Assembly (NCBI RefSeq): GCF_900119365.1
Contig: NZ_FPJO01000005.1
Span: 1 to 64,000, forward strand
Reading direction: 5' to 3'
From: Streptomyces atratus
GTDB lineage: Bacteria > Actinomycetota > Actinomycetes > Streptomycetales > Streptomycetaceae
Length of the DNA stretch: 64,000 nt
Positions within the stretch are counted from its first letter, which is position 1. The number at the start of each line of letters is the position of its first letter. The notes below the pieces were generated by a model. That model made no database searches, was not told where the DNA came from, and saw only the letters and a program-made list of their open reading frames with translations. The position numbers and the translations under genes are program-made. Shown one piece after another: positions 60,137 to 64,000 of this stretch.

Positions 60137-60485
60137 GCCCCCGCTGCCCGCCTTCACCGACCGTACGATCGTCGAACCGGCGGCCCTGGAGGCCGAGTTG
60201 GCGAAGGTGCGGTCCGACACCTACGCGCTCAACGACGGGGAGTCGGCCCACGGGGTGCGGACCCTGGCGGTGCCGGTCCTGGACGGCGCCGGTCATGCCC
60301 GCTTCGCCCTGGCGGTCCGGGCCACCCCGTCCGTGATCACCGACGCGCGCACCGACTGGTTCCTGGCGCAGGCCCGCTCCTGCGCACGGGCCCTGGAGGT
60401 CCTGTTGCTCTCCCCGGCCGAACGCCGAACGCCGGCCGCCCGCGCCCTGAGCAGCCTGGGCTGTCGGTGCCGCGTGGCACGATAG
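60137..60485 (+). pseudogene. IclR-family regulator, C-terminal fragment
   Basis: About 115 codons matching the end of the IclR effector domain (AFTDRTIVEPAALEAELAKV, then YALNDGESAHGVRTLAVPVL and ARFALAVRATP). The HTH and the first half of the effector domain (about 130 residues) are missing. The reading frame begins next to the 5' end of the divergent hybrid binding-protein gene, so the breakpoint probably lies near 60120. It is followed 62 nt later by the SNF2 gene. Full IclR proteins have about 250 residues. Confidence 0.75.
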
Positions 60486-60546
60486 GAATCGTCCGGGCAG
60501 GTGCCGGGCAGGACGGCAGCCGGGCTGCGCGGACAGAGGGACGTAC

Positions 60547-62808
60547 ATGACACAGGCCGGAGCGACGGAGGACGGGGCGCCCACGGGAAGGGCCGCCCGG
60601 GAGCTGCTGACGCGGGCCGGGCTGCTGCTGGAGACCGCGCGCACGGTACTGGCCGATCACACCCGCGCCGTCGACGCCGTGCACACCGCGCTGAAGCCGC
60701 TGCTCGACTCCCTCGTCCGCCGGGAGCTCGCCGCCATCCCGGCCTCCAGGCTCAAGGACGTCACCGAGGGCAGACTGCGGCTCGGCGCGGTCGAGCAGGC
60801 CGGTTTCACCACCGTCGGCCAGGTCCACGAGGCCAACCGCTACGAGCTGCGGCAGATCCCCGGGGTCGGCGCGCAGACCGCCGACCAGGTGCTGGCCGCG
60901 GCCGGTCAGATCGCCCACGCGGTGCGGGACACGGTCGCGGTCCGGATAGACGTGGACGCCCCGGACGACGCCACGACCGCGCTGGTCGTCGCCCTGCACC
61001 GGCTGGTCGCCGCCGGTCCCGACGTCCGCCGGGCGGTGGACGCGGCGGGCCGGCTCGTCGGGCGCCTCGAATCCCTGCTGGCCGCCGCGGGTCCCGCGCG
61101 CGGCCGGCTGCGCATGCTCTTCACCGGGCGGGAGGCCCGCTCCCGGGCGCTGGAGGCCGTCGCCGAGGTGCGGACCGCGGTGGCCGAGGCCCAGGGGCGC
61201 GAGCTGCCGCTGCTGTTCGGGCAGGTCTCGGTGGATCTGCTGCGGGCCCCGGAGTCGGAGCTCGCCGCGTGGGTGGATTTCGAGCTGCGGTCCGCCGAGT
61301 ACTACAGCCTGCTCGCCGAGATGTCCGGCACCGGCCCGGACCGGGACGCGGCCGAGGGGTTCCTGCCGTCCGGGATGGCGGACCGCGTGCGCGGTCTGCG
61401 GCTGGACGACGCCCATCTGCGCGTCTCGCTGCGCGGCTACCAGTCGTTCGGCGCGCGGTTCGCGCTCGCGCAGAAGCGGGTGATCCTCGGAGACGAGATG
61501 GGGCTCGGCAAGACCGTCCAGGCCATCGCCGCGCTGGCACATCTCTCGGCACGGGGCGAGACGCACTTCCTGGTGGTCTGCCCGGCGAGCGTGCTGATCA
61601 ACTGGGCGCGCGAGATCCGCGCCCGCTCCACGCTGCGCACCCTGCCGGTGCACGGCCCCGAGCGGCAGTCGGCCTTCGGGGAATGGCGTAGCGGCGGCGG
61701 GGTCGCCCTCACCACGTTCGACGCCCTGCACACGCTGCCGGCCGCCGCGGACTGCGGCCTTCGGCCCGGCATGCTGGTGGTCGACGAGGCCCACTACGTC
61801 AAGAACCCCGCCACCCGCCGGTCCCAGGCGGTGTCCGGCTGGACGCAGCACACCGAACGGGTGCTGTTCCTGACCGGCACGCCCATGGAGAACCGCGTCG
61901 AGGAGTTCCGCAGCCTGGTCCGCCACCTCCAGCCGGAGCTGGCTCCCTCGATACACACCACCCATGGAGCCGCCGGTTCGCTCGCCTTCCGCAGAGCGGT
62001 CGCCCCGGCCTATCTGCGGCGCAACCAGGTGGACGTGCTGACCGAACTCCCGGCGCTGGTACAGGTCGACGAGTGGGAGGAGTTCAGTCCGGGCGATCTC
62101 GACGCCTACCGCGAGGCGGTGGGCGCCGGGCACTTCATGCGGATGCGCCGGGCCGCGTACGCCCGGCCCGGCACGTCCACGAAGCTGAACCGGCTGCGCG
62201 AGCTGGTGGCCGAGGCCGCGGACAACGGCCTGAAGGTCGTGGTGTTCTCCTACTTCCGCGAAGTGCTCCACACGGTCCGACAGGCCCTGGAATCACCCGT
62301 GTTCGGCCCGCTCTCGGGGAACCTCCCGGCCGCCCGCCGCCAGCGGCTGATCGACGACTTCGGTGCCGTGGACGGTCATGCCGTGCTGCTCAGCCAGGTC
62401 CAGGCGGGCGGCGTCGGACTGAACATGCAGTCGGCGTCGGTCGTCATCATCTGCGAACCGCAGATCAAGCCGACGATGGAGCACCAGGCGGTGGCCCGCG
62501 TCCATCGGATGGGCCAGATACGGACCGTCCAGGTGCACCGGCTCCTCGCGGCCGACAGCGTCGACGAACGGATGCTGGACATCCTGGCCCGCAAGGAGCG
62601 GCTGTTCGACCTGTACGCACGGCGCAGCGACGTCGCCGAGACGACGCCGGACGCCGTGGATGTGTCGGACGGGGCCCTGGCCCGACGCATCGTCGAGGAG
62701 GAACAGCTGCGCCTCGCGACCAGAACGGCCGGAACGGCCGCGACGACCATGCCGGCCGCACCCACCGGGACGGACGGGACGGCCCGAGAGACGGTGCCGG
62801 AAAGCTGA
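60547..62808 (+). CDS. SNF2-family DEAH ATPase/helicase with N-terminal HhH
   Basis: A 753-aa DNA-translocase-type ATPase. Residues about 80-125 contain a helix-hairpin-helix (LRQIPGVGAQTADQVLAAAG). The SNF2 core starts near 295: Walker A ILGDEMGLGKTVQ (313-325), motif Ia VVCPASVLINW, DEAH (413-416), LTGTPMENR, and motifs V-VI LLSQVQAGGVGLNMQSA ... QAVARVHRMGQIRTV. A Thr/Ala-rich disordered tail ends the protein. Bacterial SNF2 proteins remodel protein-DNA or act in repair or defence; no methylase or nuclease gene is adjacent, so a defence role is not indicated. ATG with GAGGGACGTAC upstream. Confidence 0.93.
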   Translation: MTQAGATEDGAPTGRAARELLTRAGLLLETARTVLADHTRAVDAVHTALKPLLDSLVRRELAAIPASRLKDVTEGRLRLGAVEQAGFTTVGQVHEANRYELRQIPGVGAQTADQVLAAAGQIAHAVRDTVAVRIDVDAPDDATTALVVALHRLVAAGPDVRRAVDAAGRLVGRLESLLAAAGPARGRLRMLFTGREARSRALEAVAEVRTAVAEAQGRELPLLFGQVSVDLLRAPESELAAWVDFELRSAEYYSLLAEMSGTGPDRDAAEGFLPSGMADRVRGLRLDDAHLRVSLRGYQSFGARFALAQKRVILGDEMGLGKTVQAIAALAHLSARGETHFLVVCPASVLINWAREIRARSTLRTLPVHGPERQSAFGEWRSGGGVALTTFDALHTLPAAADCGLRPGMLVVDEAHYVKNPATRRSQAVSGWTQHTERVLFLTGTPMENRVEEFRSLVRHLQPELAPSIHTTHGAAGSLAFRRAVAPAYLRRNQVDVLTELPALVQVDEWEEFSPGDLDAYREAVGAGHFMRMRRAAYARPGTSTKLNRLRELVAEAADNGLKVVVFSYFREVLHTVRQALESPVFGPLSGNLPAARRQRLIDDFGAVDGHAVLLSQVQAGGVGLNMQSASVVIICEPQIKPTMEHQAVARVHRMGQIRTVQVHRLLAADSVDERMLDILARKERLFDLYARRSDVAETTPDAVDVSDGALARRIVEEEQLRLATRTAGTAATTMPAAPTGTDGTARETVPES

Positions 62809-62836
62809 CGCCGTCAGGGCCCACGGACCGGTGGTC

Positions 62837-63889
62837 TCACGATCCGTGTGCCGCCGGGTCGTGCGCGGCCGTGTCCTTCGGCGCGCTTCCGGACGCCGCC
62901 TTGTCCGGCGCTGCCTTGCCGTGGGCCGTCATGTCGTGCGGCTCGTACCCCGGCACCGTGCCGTCCGGCTTGGCGACCAGCAGCAGTCCGGCCATCCCCA
63001 TGTCGGAGTGGCTCTGCACATGGCAGTGGTACATCCAGGCGCCCGCGCCCACGTGTTCGCCCGCGATGACCTGGAAGCCGAAGGAGTCCGCCGGGCCGAC
63101 GATCTTCGTGTCGACGACCCGGCTGGGGTCGTCGGGACCGGTGAGCAGGCCGGTCCGGTTGTCCGCCCAGCGATGACCGTGGATGTGGAACGTGTGGTAG
63201 TACTCGCCGTGCGTGATCATGACCACTTCGAGCCGGTCCCCCACCGTGGCCTCGAAGTTCGGGCTCTCGTGGGCCGGCTTGTTGTTGATCGTCATCATGT
63301 CGTTGAAGACGATCGTGATCGTCTTGTCCGGCAGGATGTCGCCCTTGCGCCGGACGATCAGCGGACCGTAGAGGCCCTTGCGGATGCCGCCGGTGCCGTG
63401 ATCCGTGCCGACGACATGGTCGTGGTAGTGCCAGTAACCCGCGCTTCCCGGCTGCCAGGTGCCGTCCTTGCGCCGGCCGGGGGCATGGGTGCGCCAGGTG
63501 TACGTACGGGTCCCGCCCGGCTCGACGATGCTCTTGTTCATCCGGGTGCCGTCGCTCGCGATGTCGTAGTCGACGCCGTGCGCATGGAGGCTGACCGGCA
63601 CATCGGCCGTGTTCTCGAACTCGATGTGCAGGGTGTCGCCCTCGTTGATCGCGATGAGCGGCCCCGGCACCGACGCCTTGCCCTTCTCCAGCCCGTACCC
63701 CATCTGACCGTCCGCCAGCTTCTCGGCGTACAGCTTGAGATGGCGGACCGCACCGCCCGCCGGGGCGGTGGCCAGTGCGGGCTCCGCCGAGCTGGCCTCG
63801 ATCGAACCGAGGGACAACGATGTCAGGCCGGTCGCGGCCGCCACCCCGCCGCCGACCAGCATCCGCCGGTTGAAGCTCCTTCTGTCCAT
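62837..63889 (-). CDS. small two-domain laccase (multicopper oxidase, SLAC type)
   Basis: Secreted trimeric phenol oxidase of 350 aa reducing O2 to water. A twin-arginine signal is present ([20 protein letters not shown]). Copper ligand sets are visible: HAH (102-104), WHYHDH (154-158), HTFHIHGH (232-239) and [12 protein letters not shown] (288-299), giving type 1, 2 and 3 sites with M299 axial. The length and two-cupredoxin layout match S. coelicolor SLAC (SCO6712), which is Tat-dependent and linked to copper and morphogenesis. The ATG follows GGGGAG. A small hairpin lies 17 nt upstream. The His/Asp-rich C-terminal tail (HDPAAHGS) may bind metal. Confidence 0.95.
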   Translation of the reverse strand: MDRRSFNRRMLVGGGVAAATGLTSLSLGSIEASSAEPALATAPAGGAVRHLKLYAEKLADGQMGYGLEKGKASVPGPLIAINEGDTLHIEFENTADVPVSLHAHGVDYDIASDGTRMNKSIVEPGGTRTYTWRTHAPGRRKDGTWQPGSAGYWHYHDHVVGTDHGTGGIRKGLYGPLIVRRKGDILPDKTITIVFNDMMTINNKPAHESPNFEATVGDRLEVVMITHGEYYHTFHIHGHRWADNRTGLLTGPDDPSRVVDTKIVGPADSFGFQVIAGEHVGAGAWMYHCHVQSHSDMGMAGLLLVAKPDGTVPGYEPHDMTAHGKAAPDKAASGSAPKDTAAHDPAAHGS

Positions 63890-63905
63890 GCCGAACTCCC
63901 CACTG

Positions 63906-63922
63906 CTCCAAGGTATTTGGAG
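63906..63922 (-). promoter_or_regulatory. short inverted repeat in the laccase upstream region
   Basis: CTCCAA-GGTAT-TTGGAG, a perfect 6-bp dyad with a 5-nt centre, 17 nt before the laccase ATG and just upstream of its ribosome site. It could be an operator or an mRNA hairpin acting on translation. Confidence 0.45.
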
Positions 63923-64000
63923 CGCCGACTCGCCCCGGACGGCCCACACCGTAGCCGGAGGATCTCCGTTTATCCACACCCAGGACAAAGTTCGTGCAAA

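Noticed and set aside
60547..62808. SNF2 ATPase as part of an anti-phage defence island
   Set aside because: No nuclease, methylase or other defence gene is adjacent; neighbours are a decayed metabolic cluster and a laccase.
1..64000. tRNA, rRNA, riboswitch or CRISPR elements
   Set aside because: Intergenic regions were read on both strands and none showed a recognisable cloverleaf, rRNA segment, conserved riboswitch core or regular repeat-spacer array. Visual reading cannot exclude an unusual RNA; a covariance-model scan would decide.

Overview
This is a GC-rich (about 70%) actinobacterial chromosome segment, almost certainly from a Streptomyces. The signs are strong third-position G/C bias, GTG and TTG starts, several apparently leaderless genes, an SsgA-like sporulation protein, a WhiB-like protein, a small two-domain laccase and a complete hopanoid cluster. 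From memory of that genome, the gene order resembles the S. coelicolor region from the small laccase (SCO6712) through ssgD (SCO6722), the SCO6745 family and idi (SCO6750) to the hopanoid genes (SCO6759-6767), read in reverse. That correspondence was not checked by alignment.

Layout. 1-9.4 kb: hopanoid operon on the minus strand (hpnC, hpnD, hpnE, polyprenyl diphosphate synthase, shc, hpnG, hpnH, ispG; ispG runs off the window). It makes squalene from prenyl diphosphates, cyclises it to hopene and adds the adenosyl-derived side chain; ispG feeds the MEP pathway and idi at 19.8 kb interconverts IPP and DMAPP. 9.7-16.9 kb: a tightly coupled minus-strand operon (CDP-alcohol transferase of the DUF5941 type, LicC-like cytidylyltransferase, sn-glycerol-1-phosphate dehydrogenase, second CDP-alcohol transferase, GT2 glycosyltransferase, Wzm/Wzt-type ABC exporter). 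It looks like a pathway for an undescribed phospho-alcohol-containing surface polymer or lipid and is the best candidate here for a new system. 17-27.7 kb: cation efflux pump, methyltransferase-GNAT fusion, idi, regulatory ATPase, HdeD-like protein, enoyl-CoA hydratase, a DJ-1/GlxA pair, SCO6745-family protein, tex.

27.8-38.3 kb: ABC-F ATPase, a broken BCCT transporter, two secreted peptidases, a LacI regulator, and two MpaB-family oxygenases with a TetR regulator. 38.4-46.2 kb: a frameshifted unknown gene, a macro-domain protein, and a MerR-controlled fatty-acid beta-oxidation operon (fadB, fadA, LCAD-type acyl-CoA dehydrogenase, CaiB-type CoA transferase). 46.4-55.9 kb: saccharopine-dehydrogenase-like protein, a membrane-anchored HTH/peptidoglycan-binding protein, endonuclease V, YciI, a beta-propeller protein, ssgD, a decayed WhiJ-type module, an acyl-ACP desaturase with a clear operator, TPR, WhiB-like and VOC proteins.

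56-60.5 kb: a sulfonate uptake/desulfonation cluster in decay. ssuD and ssuC look intact, but ssuB is fused to a substrate-binding-protein fragment, the main binding-protein gene is a hybrid of two families, and an IclR regulator has lost its N-terminus. 60.5-64 kb: SNF2 helicase and the small laccase. No tRNA, rRNA, CRISPR array, insertion sequence or phage gene was recognised.
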